Origin: Desulfatitalea alkaliphila
Lineage (GTDB): Bacteria > Desulfobacterota > Desulfobacteria > Desulfobacterales > Desulfosarcinaceae
NCBI RefSeq assembly: GCF_022968795.1
Contig: NZ_JALJRB010000026.1
Span: forward strand, 1-64,000
Length of the DNA stretch: 64,000 nucleotides
Reading direction: 5' to 3'
Part shown: in pieces, positions 29,901 to 37,765 of the stretch
Position numbering within the stretch: position 1 is the stretch's first letter
Layout of the letters: every line of letters starts with the position of its first letter
Notes under the pieces: generated by a model
Databases searched by the model: none
Told to the model about the DNA's origin: nothing
Seen by the model: only the letters and a program-made list of their open reading frames with translations
Made by a program: the position numbers and the translations under genes

Positions 29901-30682
29901 GCAAGGCGGTGCAGGCCCTGCTGGGCAAGGCGGTTTTTGCCGGTGCCGCTATGGGCCGCACGGATTTCAGCAAGGCGCTGCTCAAGGCGGCCGACCTGTC
30001 CCGGGCCGATCTCTCCGGCAGCATCCTGGAGCAGGCCCTGCTGGAAGGGGCCAATCTCACCGGCGCCACGCTCACCGGCGCCAAGGCCGCCAAAGGCTAT
30101 TTCATGGGCGCGGACCTGACCGGCGCGGACTTCAGCAACGCGGATGCCGCCAAGGCGGTCTTTTTGAAAGCGACGACCGAAAATACCCGATTTTCCGGCA
30201 CCGATCTCGGCAAAGCCATCTTCTGGGACGTCCGGGCGGACGGGGCCGGGTTTCAAGCGGCCAACCTGGACAACGCCCGTTTCGGCGGGACCGCCTCGGT
30301 CACCCATGGCGATTTCAGCGCTGCCGATCTGTCGCACGCCTCCCTGATCGACGCCGATCTTTCCAGCGCAGATTTCAAGGGGGCCAAAATCCAGCGCGCC
30401 TATTTGCGCAACTGCAACCTGTCCCGCGCCGACCTGTCCGGCGTGCAGGCCCAGCGCACCTTCTTGCACCGCACCAACCTGGACGGTGCCGACCTCTCCA
30501 GGGCAAATCTTTTCATGGGCTCCCTGCGCAAAGCCCGGCTGGTCAACGCCGATCTGTCTAGGACCAACCTGTATGGCGTGGAGATGTACCGGGCCGAGGT
30601 GGGCCGGACCCGTTTCGAGGCGGCCAACCTGAAAATGACCCTTCTGCACAACCGCGAGGCGCTGCTCGATGACCCGCAATGA
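26945..30682 (+). CDS. DUF2169 adaptor fused to long pentapeptide-repeat domain (T6SS-associated)
   Basis: 1245 residues from a GTG with aggag upstream. The N-terminal DUF2169 domain (about 10-300: SIRGQSHLVVSVLTFFDL, DIDWPNAFGGPDFPLNPLG, FNTAPEDQQQDTFFQGGE) is typical of proteins encoded beside VgrG and thought to load cargo onto the spike. A long, partly helical middle follows (about 310-920). Residues about 927-1235 are pentapeptide repeats (A/S-D/N-L-x-x, e.g. LSGLDLSGADLRGA), predicting a right-handed quadrilateral beta-helix. No catalytic motif recognised. It overlaps the next gene by 14 nt. Either an adaptor with a built-in rod or the exported payload itself. Confidence 0.85.
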   Translation: MKVVKELTHGILLNYFSIRGQSHLVVSVLTFFDLDAPDTPLSEQEMWRFVPLALGDNAVLDAAMPKARAEVLLKSRCFAPGGVPRPVGQVALRVGRISKKLDVFGPRFWQRGVAGWAITDPQPFTAIDIDWPNAFGGPDFPLNPLGRGAVPGTTASGATRHELPAVEDPARLIGAPGDRPAPGGFMPIDQSWPQRRAKVGTYDQQWFQTHWPYFPEDMNWTFFNTAPEDQQQDTFFQGGEAVELINMHPERQVVSACLPRLRQRVFVNQFNDPRDPARGLMFREGRTQLDTVWLFPHALRGIAVYRCVLPVAEEEAVDVKQLYLVTESPDEAPKTLAHHLEALNKRLDRSVQVDMSQLDAALAQAALDLKQVEDIPKALAHSLAVAKGDVPNAGLAPRNAAAQCLALLDQSGTRMLDAEKQLADVKDKFGHMVRIDLAPLSRARDKFEQLKETIHRRMAAADALTQKAKSAKAGMRDKVLKSLDRPATQSFIPRVQAQMTPPDKAPWHEQALEMVRQGRCDLSLDHERMAALRGLGLRPVTLKRAMLAVMPREWSFVPEAWGLDPAPPVTLPAGLVLVAHEGAHITRLDVRRGPLESGADDITVPGSQATPFSAGLAPGKAVVQVADPLEAWLVEQAAGDFVGAVALADPQTAPDKQTAALLQETGRLLIVIYDRDPIAVEKAFAPWRAVYPQAEPLALPAQSAILDAHQKGVALEQWIVAALGPDQAPFVPDDSPLRAGKAGVVGGIALPTVDAMGLYQAHHDGMMQKMAPMLEKSEALQQSLPRKMEAAIEQARAQMTKDGLQKHGIDPQACFKPAFPEKPPEGFMAGLDLPAKYAHIRNTLATAGQLTPERAAALDAQEAKMSGVLAASKAQWAAGQAKRVDAGAGFVFPEWARELLAPFHVDPADTEKLTRETVIARHADHISLKGKNLSGLDLSGLDLSGADLRGARMQKTLFTQSNLDGADLSGTIADGADFTGASFRNGKAVQALLGKAVFAGAAMGRTDFSKALLKAADLSRADLSGSILEQALLEGANLTGATLTGAKAAKGYFMGADLTGADFSNADAAKAVFLKATTENTRFSGTDLGKAIFWDVRADGAGFQAANLDNARFGGTASVTHGDFSAADLSHASLIDADLSSADFKGAKIQRAYLRNCNLSRADLSGVQAQRTFLHRTNLDGADLSRANLFMGSLRKARLVNADLSRTNLYGVEMYRAEVGRTRFEAANLKMTLLHNREALLDDPQ

Positions 30683-31721
30683 ACTGGCCGCGGCCATTGC
30701 CCGCGACGACACCATCGAAAACCAGGACCTGACCGGCGCGGACCTGACCGGCCTGGATCTTTCCGGGGCGCGCTTTGAAAAATGCGTGCTGGGCGGCGCC
30801 GATTTCCGCGGTGCGGTGATTCGCCGCACCGGTTTCAAGGGGTGTGTGCTGCAAGGCGCGAACATGAGCAACGCGGACCTGACCCAGGTGTTGTGGATGA
30901 ACATGGACCTGAGCGGTGTCAATCTGAGCGGCGCCAAACTGGAAAAGGCCGTGCTCACCGGCGCCAGGCTGGTGGAAGCCGATCTGACCGGCGCGGACCT
31001 GACCCGTGCCGTGCTGGACAACGCCGTGCTGGACCGGTCGCGCATGGGCCGGGCGCGCCTGTTCCGGACCGTGCTCTTCCAGGCATCGCTCAAAGAAGCC
31101 GATCTGACCGGCGCGGACCTGACCCGGGCCGTCTTTTTCAAGGCCGATCTGAGCGGCGCCGATCTCAGCCGCGCCACGCTGCACAAGACCTTTCTGCGGG
31201 ACTGCGCCCTGGCCCACCAGGATTTTTCAGGCGGCACCTTCTCCTGTGTGCAGGCCGGCGGGGCGGATTTAACCGGCGCCAATTTCTCCGGGGCGGATGT
31301 CAACCGCTCCAATTTCATGGGAGCCGCCCTGGCAGGGGCCGATTTCAGCGCGATGAACGGATTCGGCGCCGTCTTCATGGAAGCGGATCTGCGCGGCGCC
31401 ACCTTTGCCGATGCCGTATGCAACAATGCCAACTTCGAAGCGGCCCGCCTGGACGGGACCGACTTCACCCGCGCGCGGCTGGAACAGAGTCTGATGGCCA
31501 GGAGCGTCTGCGCCGGTGCCGTGTTCAGCCACGCGCAGTGCGCCTATTGTGACTTTTCGCATGCCGATTTGCAGGCCGCCGATTTCTCCCATGCGGCACT
31601 CTACCGTGCCAAAATGCACCGCGCGCGGGAGGATCACACCATCTGGGACGGCGCCAACCGCGATTCGGCGCTGAATACCGACCCCGATCTGGACGAAGCC
31701 GAACAGTGGGCGCCATCGTAA
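30669..31721 (+). CDS. Pentapeptide-repeat protein (T6SS-associated)
   Basis: 350 residues, almost all pentapeptide repeats (NQDLTGADLTGLDLSGARF onward to about 325), with an acidic C-terminal tail (DPDLDEAEQWAPS). Predicted solenoid rod. It overlaps the upstream DUF2169 gene by 14 nt and shares its repeat style, so it may co-assemble with it. Pentapeptide proteins can mimic DNA or act as scaffolds; nothing in the sequence decides the role, including whether it is effector, adaptor or immunity. Confidence 0.85.
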   Translation: MTRNELAAAIARDDTIENQDLTGADLTGLDLSGARFEKCVLGGADFRGAVIRRTGFKGCVLQGANMSNADLTQVLWMNMDLSGVNLSGAKLEKAVLTGARLVEADLTGADLTRAVLDNAVLDRSRMGRARLFRTVLFQASLKEADLTGADLTRAVFFKADLSGADLSRATLHKTFLRDCALAHQDFSGGTFSCVQAGGADLTGANFSGADVNRSNFMGAALAGADFSAMNGFGAVFMEADLRGATFADAVCNNANFEAARLDGTDFTRARLEQSLMARSVCAGAVFSHAQCAYCDFSHADLQAADFSHAALYRAKMHRAREDHTIWDGANRDSALNTDPDLDEAEQWAPS

Positions 31722-31758
31722 AATTCAGGCCGCCCGACAGACCCATAAGGAGACACCG

Positions 31759-32415
31759 ATGCCCCAAGCCGTCCAAAAAAAGATCGAATCCCCGGAGTTG
31801 GCGCTGACCTATGCCGCCGTGGCATCCGTCAACGGCGCTGCGCTCGTGGTGCAGACCCCAACCGGCCAAATGCAGGCCCGCAAGGCCGTCAGCTGCCTGC
31901 TGGCCCCCGCGCCGGGGGACCAGGTGCTGGTATCCGTGGACCGTTTCGGCCGCGCCTATGTGCTGGCCGTTTTGGCGCGTCCGGACGCGCTGACGGAAAA
32001 CCGGCTGTCCCTGACCGGACCGACCCGGCTGACGGTGACCGGCGGCGACCTGACCCTGAGTGCCGAACACGGGATGGACCTGGCCTCACCGGCACACCTC
32101 TCTCTGGCCGCGGGGGAACTGAATGTCCACGCGGGTCGGGCCGAGATCGGTCTGGCCGAAACCAATTTCACCGGCAACGCCCTCAGCGCCAACATCGTCC
32201 GCATCCGGACCGTGGCCCGCAGCGTGGACAGTTTTGTCAAAAATTGGGTGCAGCGCATGACGTCGTGCTTGCGCTATGTCCGCGAGCACGATGAAACCCA
32301 GGCCGCTTCGGCCCGCCAGTTGGTCGAAGGCACGCTGACGGTGCAGACCGGCAACAGCGTGCACCTGGCCGAAGGGCATGTGAAGATCGATGCCGAGCAA
32401 ATCCATCTGGGATGA
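31759..32415 (+). CDS. DUF3540 domain protein (T6SS spike accessory)
   Basis: 218 residues. N-terminal OB-like part (VQTPTGQMQARKAVSCLL, PGDQVLVSVDRFGRAYVLAVL) and a repetitive beta-rich centre (GPTRLTVTGGDLTLSA), like a miniature gp5/VgrG needle. A helical stretch (about 155-185) and a short beta tail end the protein. DUF3540 genes regularly sit between DUF2169/pentapeptide and DUF4150 genes in T6SS cassettes. Start supported by ataaggag. Exact role unknown. Confidence 0.8.
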   Translation: MPQAVQKKIESPELALTYAAVASVNGAALVVQTPTGQMQARKAVSCLLAPAPGDQVLVSVDRFGRAYVLAVLARPDALTENRLSLTGPTRLTVTGGDLTLSAEHGMDLASPAHLSLAAGELNVHAGRAEIGLAETNFTGNALSANIVRIRTVARSVDSFVKNWVQRMTSCLRYVREHDETQAASARQLVEGTLTVQTGNSVHLAEGHVKIDAEQIHLG

Positions 32416-32438
32416 TGCATCGCACATAAGGAGTGAAA

Positions 32439-32843
32439 ATGTTTCAATTGACCATGATGGGCGGCACGATGATGGGGTTTCCCGATGTGTGCCTGACGCC
32501 GACCCCCGCGGGCCCGGTGCCCATCCCCTATCCCAACATCTCCACCGGCGTGACCACCGTTCCCACCACCACGGCGCTCACCGTGCTGACCGACGGCATG
32601 CCGTCCCACAATCAGATGTCCGAAGTCTATATCAGCAACGGCGACAATGCCGGGGTCAATATGGGGGTGGCCTCGGGCGTGGTGATGGGCCCCACCGAAT
32701 TCATCCTCGGCAGCCTGACCGTGCTCAAGCAGGGCATGCCCGCCCAGCGCATGACCAGCATGACCGGACACAACGGCCTGTCCATGAACTGTCCCGGCGT
32801 GTGCCTGGCACCCAGCCAGGTAACCGTTCTGATCATGGGTTGA
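32439..32843 (+). CDS. DUF4150 PAAR-like spike tip protein
   Basis: 134 residues from the ATG at 32439 (aaggag at 32428-32433). PAAR-like features: FPDVCLTPTPAGPVPIPYPN near the N-terminus, GVASGVVMGPTEF and a C-terminal MTGHNGLSMNCPGVCLAPSQ. DUF4150 proteins cap the VgrG trimer like PAAR. No C-terminal toxin extension, so cargo must attach otherwise. Last gene of the T6SS run; no hairpin terminator is evident afterwards. Confidence 0.88.
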   Translation: MFQLTMMGGTMMGFPDVCLTPTPAGPVPIPYPNISTGVTTVPTTTALTVLTDGMPSHNQMSEVYISNGDNAGVNMGVASGVVMGPTEFILGSLTVLKQGMPAQRMTSMTGHNGLSMNCPGVCLAPSQVTVLIMG

Positions 32844-32920
32844 TCCAGTAAATGGAACGTCCCTTTTTTCCCTTTTTACAGTGAACGGCGGTCCGTTGCG
32901 CCATGGCCGAACGGGCTCCT

Positions 32921-33838
32921 TCATCCTTCCGGTTTTCCGGTCGATTTGTAGAAAATATTGAAAATTTCCTTGCCCTTGTCCGTCAGAAAGGCATTGTTGA
33001 GCATATCGCCCACAAAGCACATGGCATCGTCGATGTCGTAAGTGTCTTCCATGGTGGTCAGGTGGATGGCCGCTTCGTTGATGGCCAGGTTGAAATAGGC
33101 CAGCAGCACCGGGTCCACCGGTTGAATGATGCCGTTTTGGATGGCCCTTGTGAGCTCTTTGATCAAATTCTCCATCATTTCCCGGTACAGGCGTGACAAA
33201 CGGTCCTTGGCCCATGGATCGCCGATGATGACCCCCGAGCGCAATTGATTGAGAATTTCACCGATTTTGGCATAATGGGCATAAAAGGTTTCGAACATGG
33301 TCTTGGATCTGCGGGTGAGGTCCTTTTCGTTCTTGAGTGATGCGCGGATCTCTTTTTTGAAGTTCTTGACCACGTATTCGATGGTTTCGACGAACAGCTC
33401 GCGTTTGTCTCGGAAATAGCGATAGAAGGTGGGGGCCGAGATGCCGACCGCGTTGGTGATCTCCCGGATATTGGTCAGATAATATCCCCTGTTGGCGTAA
33501 AGTTTCAGGGTGGCTTCGATGATTTTCTCGCGAATTGCCGCATTTCTATGACCGTTGCTTGGTGGCGCTGCAACGGCGGCGGCGGGGGGTTTGATCAGGG
33601 AGTAAAGCTCGGTGAGTTTGTGCTTGATGTGGTCCAGGGGTACGCGGCTGGTTTTGGCTGTTTTCAGATAGTCCAGCTTGATTTTTTGGATGGTCGCCAG
33701 GCGCTGAATGTGCTGCTGGTCATATTCGGCCGTGGTCTGTCCCGATTTGACAGGGCGGTGCAACAGACCGCAGTTGACATAGTGGTGGATGGTCGAGCGC
33801 GGAATGCCGGTTGTCTTTTCCAGTTCGCCGATTTTCAT
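32921..33838 (-). CDS. MerR-like HTH fused to TetR-family regulator
   Basis: 305 residues from the ATG at 33838, chosen over an upstream start at 33922 because aggaaag precedes it. The N-terminal MerR-type winged helix (MKIGELEKTTGIPRSTIHHY, residues 1-70) and a short coiled linker precede a complete TetR DNA-binding domain (IIEATLKLYANRGYYLTNI, ISAPTFYRYFRDKREL, about 95-145) and a TetR C-terminal ligand domain. Two DNA-binding domains of different families in one chain is unusual. It lies upstream of, and opposite to, the nitronate monooxygenase/hydrolase genes; three direct repeats lie in the shared upstream region. Confidence 0.88.
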   Translation of the reverse strand: MKIGELEKTTGIPRSTIHHYVNCGLLHRPVKSGQTTAEYDQQHIQRLATIQKIKLDYLKTAKTSRVPLDHIKHKLTELYSLIKPPAAAVAAPPSNGHRNAAIREKIIEATLKLYANRGYYLTNIREITNAVGISAPTFYRYFRDKRELFVETIEYVVKNFKKEIRASLKNEKDLTRRSKTMFETFYAHYAKIGEILNQLRSGVIIGDPWAKDRLSRLYREMMENLIKELTRAIQNGIIQPVDPVLLAYFNLAINEAAIHLTTMEDTYDIDDAMCFVGDMLNNAFLTDKGKEIFNIFYKSTGKPEG

Positions 33839-33956
33839 CGATTGCTTTCCTGAATGGGCGCCCTGACGGGCAGGGCGGCTGAAGTGCCGCGTCGCAACGT
33901 TCCGTCGCTGGTGGGCGGGCACGGTTCCGCTGGGATCGTGCGCCTGCAGTGCGTTG

Positions 33957-33991
33957 TAAAGTGAAGATTATAAAGTGAAACTATAAAGTAA
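33957..33991. promoter_or_regulatory. Three phased direct repeats, candidate operator
   Basis: taaagtga at 33957-33964 and 33971-33978 and taaagtaa at 33984-33991, spaced 14 and 13 nt. They lie about 120 nt upstream of the MerR-TetR gene start in a region with no ORF. They could be the regulator's own binding sites. Confidence 0.4.
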
Positions 33992-34137
33992 ATTGTTGCG
34001 TCTGTAAATATTCTGCTTGCAATTACGACCCGTTGCGAGGCTTCAAATGGAACAACCCGGTTGTTGTTCTGCGCAAAAACCGTTAAAAAACAAATATATG
34101 ACAAATTGATGGCCGTTGTATAGCACCTTTTTTTTAT

Positions 34138-34166
34138 TTGACAAGAGTGCCTCTTCTTTGTGTAAA
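34138..34166 (+). promoter_or_regulatory. Sigma70-type promoter for nitronate monooxygenase-like gene
   Basis: TTGACA (34138-34143), 17-nt spacer, TGTAAA (34161-34166). Transcription would start near 34173, about 90 nt before the ATG at 34264. The best promoter match in the 33.84-34.26 kb gap. Confidence 0.55.
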
Positions 34167-34263
34167 AAGGGCGTTGGCTGCACCCGCCAAAGCCACAGGT
34201 TAACACCGTGTAATACACTTTTGAATTCATGGACCCACATCATCGACCAAAGGAGACACGACC

Positions 34264-35376
34264 ATGTTGAACACACCGCTTTGCCAATTGCTCGGGATCA
34301 AATACCCCATCATCCAGGCCGGTATGGGCCCGTTCAGCAACAACAAACTGTGCATCGCCACCGCCAATGCCGGTATCCTGGGTCTGTTGTCCACCAGCGG
34401 CATCACCACCAAGAAGGACCAGCCCGGCATCTACAAGCATTTTGCCGAAACCGGCGGTGCTTCCCCCGATGATTCGCCGGAGGTGATCTTTCGCAAGATT
34501 TTCCAGCAAACCTTCGAAAACACCAAGGAGAGCGGCGGCATTTTCGGTATCAATGTGATGGTGTCGGCGGAACTCAAGCCGATTGCCGAGATGATCATCA
34601 ACACGGCCATCGAGGCCCGCAAGGAAAACCCGGAGATGCAAGAACGCTTCAAGGTGATTTTCACCTCCGCCGGCGATCCCATGGGCTGGGGAGACAAGAT
34701 CAAGGGGGCCGGCTTCAAGTGGCTGCATGTGGTGCCGTCGGTCAAAGGCGCCGAGCGGTGCCGCAAGGCCGGCGTGGATCTGATCGTGGCTTCGGGGCAC
34801 GAGGGTGGCTTCCACACCTCGTGGGAGCCGGTGCACAGCATGATTCTGCTGCCGGCGGTGGTCGAGGCCATGGCGCCCCACGGCATTCCGGTGGCCGGGG
34901 CCGGCGGCTTCTGCGACGGCAAGACCCTGGTGGCCGCCCTGGCCATGGGTGCGGCCGGCGCCCAGATGGGCACCCGCTTTCTGGCCACCCAGGAGAGCGA
35001 TTTCGCCGATCTGTGGAAACAGGGGATCGTTAAAGCCGGCGATCGGGGCACCCTGGTGGCCAGGGGCTTCGTGGGACCGGCGCGCTGGATCAAAACGCCG
35101 GCCAGTGTACAGCACATGGAAAACACGCTGAAGAAGGCGCCGGGCGTTTTCATGGGAACCCCGGATGACGGCATGAGCGAGGGCGCGCGCGAACTGATCG
35201 AGTTCGAGAAGAAGGGCATCGATGCCACCTTCGAAGGGGACGAAAGCCGCGCCCTTTACGCCGGCGGCGAGTGCGCCCAGCGCATCAACGACATGCCCAC
35301 CGTCAAGGAGCTGGTGGAGCAGATGGTGAGCGAGGCCCGGCAGATCATTGAGGGCTTTCCAAAGCGCTATGCATAA
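34264..35376 (+). CDS. Nitronate monooxygenase / 2-nitropropane dioxygenase family flavoprotein
   Basis: 370 residues, FMN-dependent TIM barrel. Motifs: GIKYPIIQAGMGPFSNNKL at the N-terminus, DLIVASGHEGGFHTS around the catalytic His, and GAGGFCDGKTLVAALAMGA plus GTRFLATQES for FMN phosphate binding. The family includes nitronate monooxygenases and FabK-like enoyl-ACP reductases; the HEGG motif favours the former, but the substrate is open. Start preceded by aaaggag. A hydrolase gene follows at 43 nt, probably co-transcribed. Confidence 0.85.
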   Translation: MLNTPLCQLLGIKYPIIQAGMGPFSNNKLCIATANAGILGLLSTSGITTKKDQPGIYKHFAETGGASPDDSPEVIFRKIFQQTFENTKESGGIFGINVMVSAELKPIAEMIINTAIEARKENPEMQERFKVIFTSAGDPMGWGDKIKGAGFKWLHVVPSVKGAERCRKAGVDLIVASGHEGGFHTSWEPVHSMILLPAVVEAMAPHGIPVAGAGGFCDGKTLVAALAMGAAGAQMGTRFLATQESDFADLWKQGIVKAGDRGTLVARGFVGPARWIKTPASVQHMENTLKKAPGVFMGTPDDGMSEGARELIEFEKKGIDATFEGDESRALYAGGECAQRINDMPTVKELVEQMVSEARQIIEGFPKRYA

Positions 35377-35419
35377 AACGACGTGATCGATTCATAAACC
35401 CTATGAAAGGAAGGTGGTT

Positions 35420-36292
35420 ATGAAAACGAGGCGGATCGACATTGCCCGCGGAAGTTTCAACATCCGTGAAGGGGGTGCGTCGGACGGTTTTCCGGTGGTG
35501 ATGCTGCACGGTTGGCCGGAAAGCAGTTATTGTTGGGAGGGGGTGGCCGCGCATATGGACCCGGCGTTGCGCATCATCGCGCCCGATTTGCGCGGTCTGG
35601 GCGACAGCGAGCGCACCTTGAATCTGGAAGCCTATCAGAAAGTGGAACTGGCCCGTGATATCATCGCGATCCTCGATGACCTGGCCATCGACGCTTTTTT
35701 CCTGGTGGGCCACGACTGGGGCGGCATCGTGGCGCAGGAGATCGCCCTGCTGGTACCTGACCGGGTCAAGCAAATGGTGATCATGAATATTCCCGTCATC
35801 ACCAACGCCGCCGGCGCACAGGAAGCAGGTAAGGCATTGGCCGCCATGCGTTTTATGCCCTACTGGTATCAATATTTTCAAATGCAGCCCCATTTGCCGG
35901 AGGCCATGATCAAGGGCAACGAAGCGGTGTGGGTCTCCTATTTCTTCGGTAAGAAGGGAAAGGACGGCATCATCCCCGCGGCGAATATTGCTGAATATGT
36001 TCGTTGCTACGCCATCGAAAACACGCCCGCCACGGGCGCATCCTACTACCGGGCCATGGCCATGGACGCCCAGCGTTGGGCCTCCATGGCCGGCCAACGC
36101 TTTACCATGCCGACCCTTTACATATACGGCTTGGAGGAGATCACCATCGTTGCGGAAAACCTGCTTCACCTGGAGGATTGTTTCGATTCGATCCAGGTCG
36201 AGAAACGTAAGGCCGGCCATTTCATCCAGGAAGAGCTGCCCGAGGAGGTGGCCGACCTGATGAATCGCTTTTTCAAGAGCCCTACGGCTTGA
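35420..36292 (+). CDS. Alpha/beta hydrolase, epoxide hydrolase-like
   Basis: 290 residues from the ATG at 35420 (aaaggaagg upstream). Oxyanion HGWPESSYCW, nucleophile elbow GHDWGG with Asp rather than Ser as in epoxide hydrolases and haloalkane dehalogenases, and acid/base residues in the C-terminal third (KAGHFIQEELPEEVADL, catalytic His). Cytoplasmic; no signal peptide. Next to a flavoprotein and a DUF1330 gene, suggesting a small catabolic or detoxification operon. Confidence 0.85.
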   Translation: MKTRRIDIARGSFNIREGGASDGFPVVMLHGWPESSYCWEGVAAHMDPALRIIAPDLRGLGDSERTLNLEAYQKVELARDIIAILDDLAIDAFFLVGHDWGGIVAQEIALLVPDRVKQMVIMNIPVITNAAGAQEAGKALAAMRFMPYWYQYFQMQPHLPEAMIKGNEAVWVSYFFGKKGKDGIIPAANIAEYVRCYAIENTPATGASYYRAMAMDAQRWASMAGQRFTMPTLYIYGLEEITIVAENLLHLEDCFDSIQVEKRKAGHFIQEELPEEVADLMNRFFKSPTA

Positions 36293-36424
36293 CGACATTC
36301 TCGATGTCCGTTCGGAAACAGCGGGTAGCTCGGCTTCACCGAGTTATAAAAAGGTGAGGGGGTGGCGATGCGCAATTAACGGTTTCCGGACGGACGCTTT
36401 TCATCTATGCTTGGAGGAGAAACG

Positions 36425-36808
36425 ATGGGCGACATCTCAACCAACGAGGAGCAGTTCCAGGCGCTGGCCGACAATTCCGACGAGGGCCCCTTTGTCATGC
36501 TCAATCTGTTGAAATTCAAAGAGAGCGGGGGGCGCGAGGCCTATTTGCGCTATGTTCAAGAAGCCAATCCTTATGTGGCGGGGGTCGGCGCCAAGGTGAT
36601 CTACAGCGGCAAAGCCAATGAATTGGTCGGCGGCGATCAGACCTGGGATGCCGTGATGCTGGTTGAATATCCTTCGCGCCGGGCTTTTCTGCAAATGGCC
36701 AGTGATCCCGGTTACCTGAAGGCCCACGCCCACCGCGTGCAGGCCCTGGAGCGGGCGGTGTTGTATGCCACCGACCCCATGCCCATGAGAACGATCTTGT
36801 CCGGATAG
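36425..36808 (+). CDS. DUF1330 family protein
   Basis: 127 residues from the ATG at 36425 (ggagga upstream). Dimeric alpha/beta-barrel fold features: GPFVMLNLLKFKESGGREAY, VIYSGKANELVGGDQTWD and YPSRRAFLQMASDPGYLKA. Function not established; often found with catabolic genes. A small hairpin (36329-36343) lies in the 132-nt gap upstream. Confidence 0.8.
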   Translation: MGDISTNEEQFQALADNSDEGPFVMLNLLKFKESGGREAYLRYVQEANPYVAGVGAKVIYSGKANELVGGDQTWDAVMLVEYPSRRAFLQMASDPGYLKAHAHRVQALERAVLYATDPMPMRTILSG

Positions 36809-36819
36809 GAGGACACGAT

Positions 36820-37632
36820 TTGGGGCGTACGCTTTTGATCGCCGCACTGGCTGTTTTGTTGGTGCTCAATTTCACCGCCTATGGCGATCGTGCCGGAGAG
36901 GCGTACTTCGATCAGGCTTTGAAAAGTGCGGCGGCCACATTTGCCGTGGCGCGGGTGTTGAACGGCATCATCTCCGTCATCCAACATGTGGAGGTGGCCG
37001 CCGCCCCGGCAGGCGTCGGGTTGTCGGCCGCGCCGGGCCAGGTGCTCGACCCGCTCAACGATTTGGTGGAGCAGTTTTCCACGGTGATGTTGATGGCCAC
37101 GGTCTCTCTGGCCATGCAAAAGTTGTTGCTCTCCTTTTCCGGGTGGTGGGTGGCCAAGGTGGTCATCGCCGTGCCGTTGGCCTTGCTGCTGCTGTGGCTG
37201 CTGGTGGGGGACCGCGGTGTGTTCGGCGCAAGGCAGCGCGGCCTGCTGGCGCGGGTGGTGTTGATGCTGTTGCTGGTCCGCTTCGCGCTGCCTTTCGTGG
37301 CCGTGGCCAGCGGGGCGGTGGAGCGGGTTTTTCTGAACGAACCGATTCAGACCAAGACCGAGGCCCTGGTGCGCATCGAGCAGTCCGCCGTCGAGCTGAT
37401 GCCGGCCGACGAAGAGGAGACGGATCGCAAGTGGCACGAGAGCTTGCTGGCCGGCGGTAAAAGCATGCTGCAGCTGCGGGAGAACGCCAAGCTGCTGCAG
37501 GAGAAAATTGCCGGCGCCATCGGCACCATCGTCGATCTGATCGCCCTGTTCATCATTCAGACTGTCTTGTTGCCCATCGGTTTTCTCTACATAGCGATCA
37601 AGGGCGTAAAAGCCCTTTGGCGCACCGCCTAG
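36820..37632 (+). CDS. Membrane protein of unknown function
   Basis: 270 residues from a TTG (ataggagga upstream, 11 nt after the DUF1330 stop). N-terminal hydrophobic helix (LLIAALAVLLVLNFTAYG), two central membrane helices (WVAKVVIAVPLALLLLWLLV and LLARVVLMLLLVRFALPFV), a soluble helical stretch rich in Glu/Lys (about 180-230) and a C-terminal membrane helix. No recognised family. Spacing suggests co-transcription with the DUF1330 gene. Confidence 0.65.
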   Translation: MGRTLLIAALAVLLVLNFTAYGDRAGEAYFDQALKSAAATFAVARVLNGIISVIQHVEVAAAPAGVGLSAAPGQVLDPLNDLVEQFSTVMLMATVSLAMQKLLLSFSGWWVAKVVIAVPLALLLLWLLVGDRGVFGARQRGLLARVVLMLLLVRFALPFVAVASGAVERVFLNEPIQTKTEALVRIEQSAVELMPADEEETDRKWHESLLAGGKSMLQLRENAKLLQEKIAGAIGTIVDLIALFIIQTVLLPIGFLYIAIKGVKALWRTA

Positions 37633-37723
37633 CGAGCGGGATGCAATTTGCCCGTTCCATTCCCGCGCCCTCCTTGTTTGGTGTTGCGGGGTCGGCTTGG
37701 ATCGCGGATTTGCGGCTGTTGCA

Positions 37724-37747
37724 GGGGTGCCGCTTCCGCGGCGCCCC
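37724..37747. terminator. Hairpin between convergent genes
   Basis: ggggtgccgc, loop ttcc, gcggcgcccc: a 10-bp stem with one G-U pair, between the stops of two convergent genes. No T-run on either side, so it may be a weak bidirectional terminator or an mRNA end protector. Confidence 0.4.
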
Positions 37748-37765
37748 TCACTTTCGGGCGGGTCG

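Noticed and set aside
26798..31468. 1556-residue open frame antisense to vgrG/DUF2169/pentapeptide genes
   Set aside because: The repetitive Ala/Pro/Arg/Ser sequence is the reverse image of the pentapeptide repeats; no start signal.
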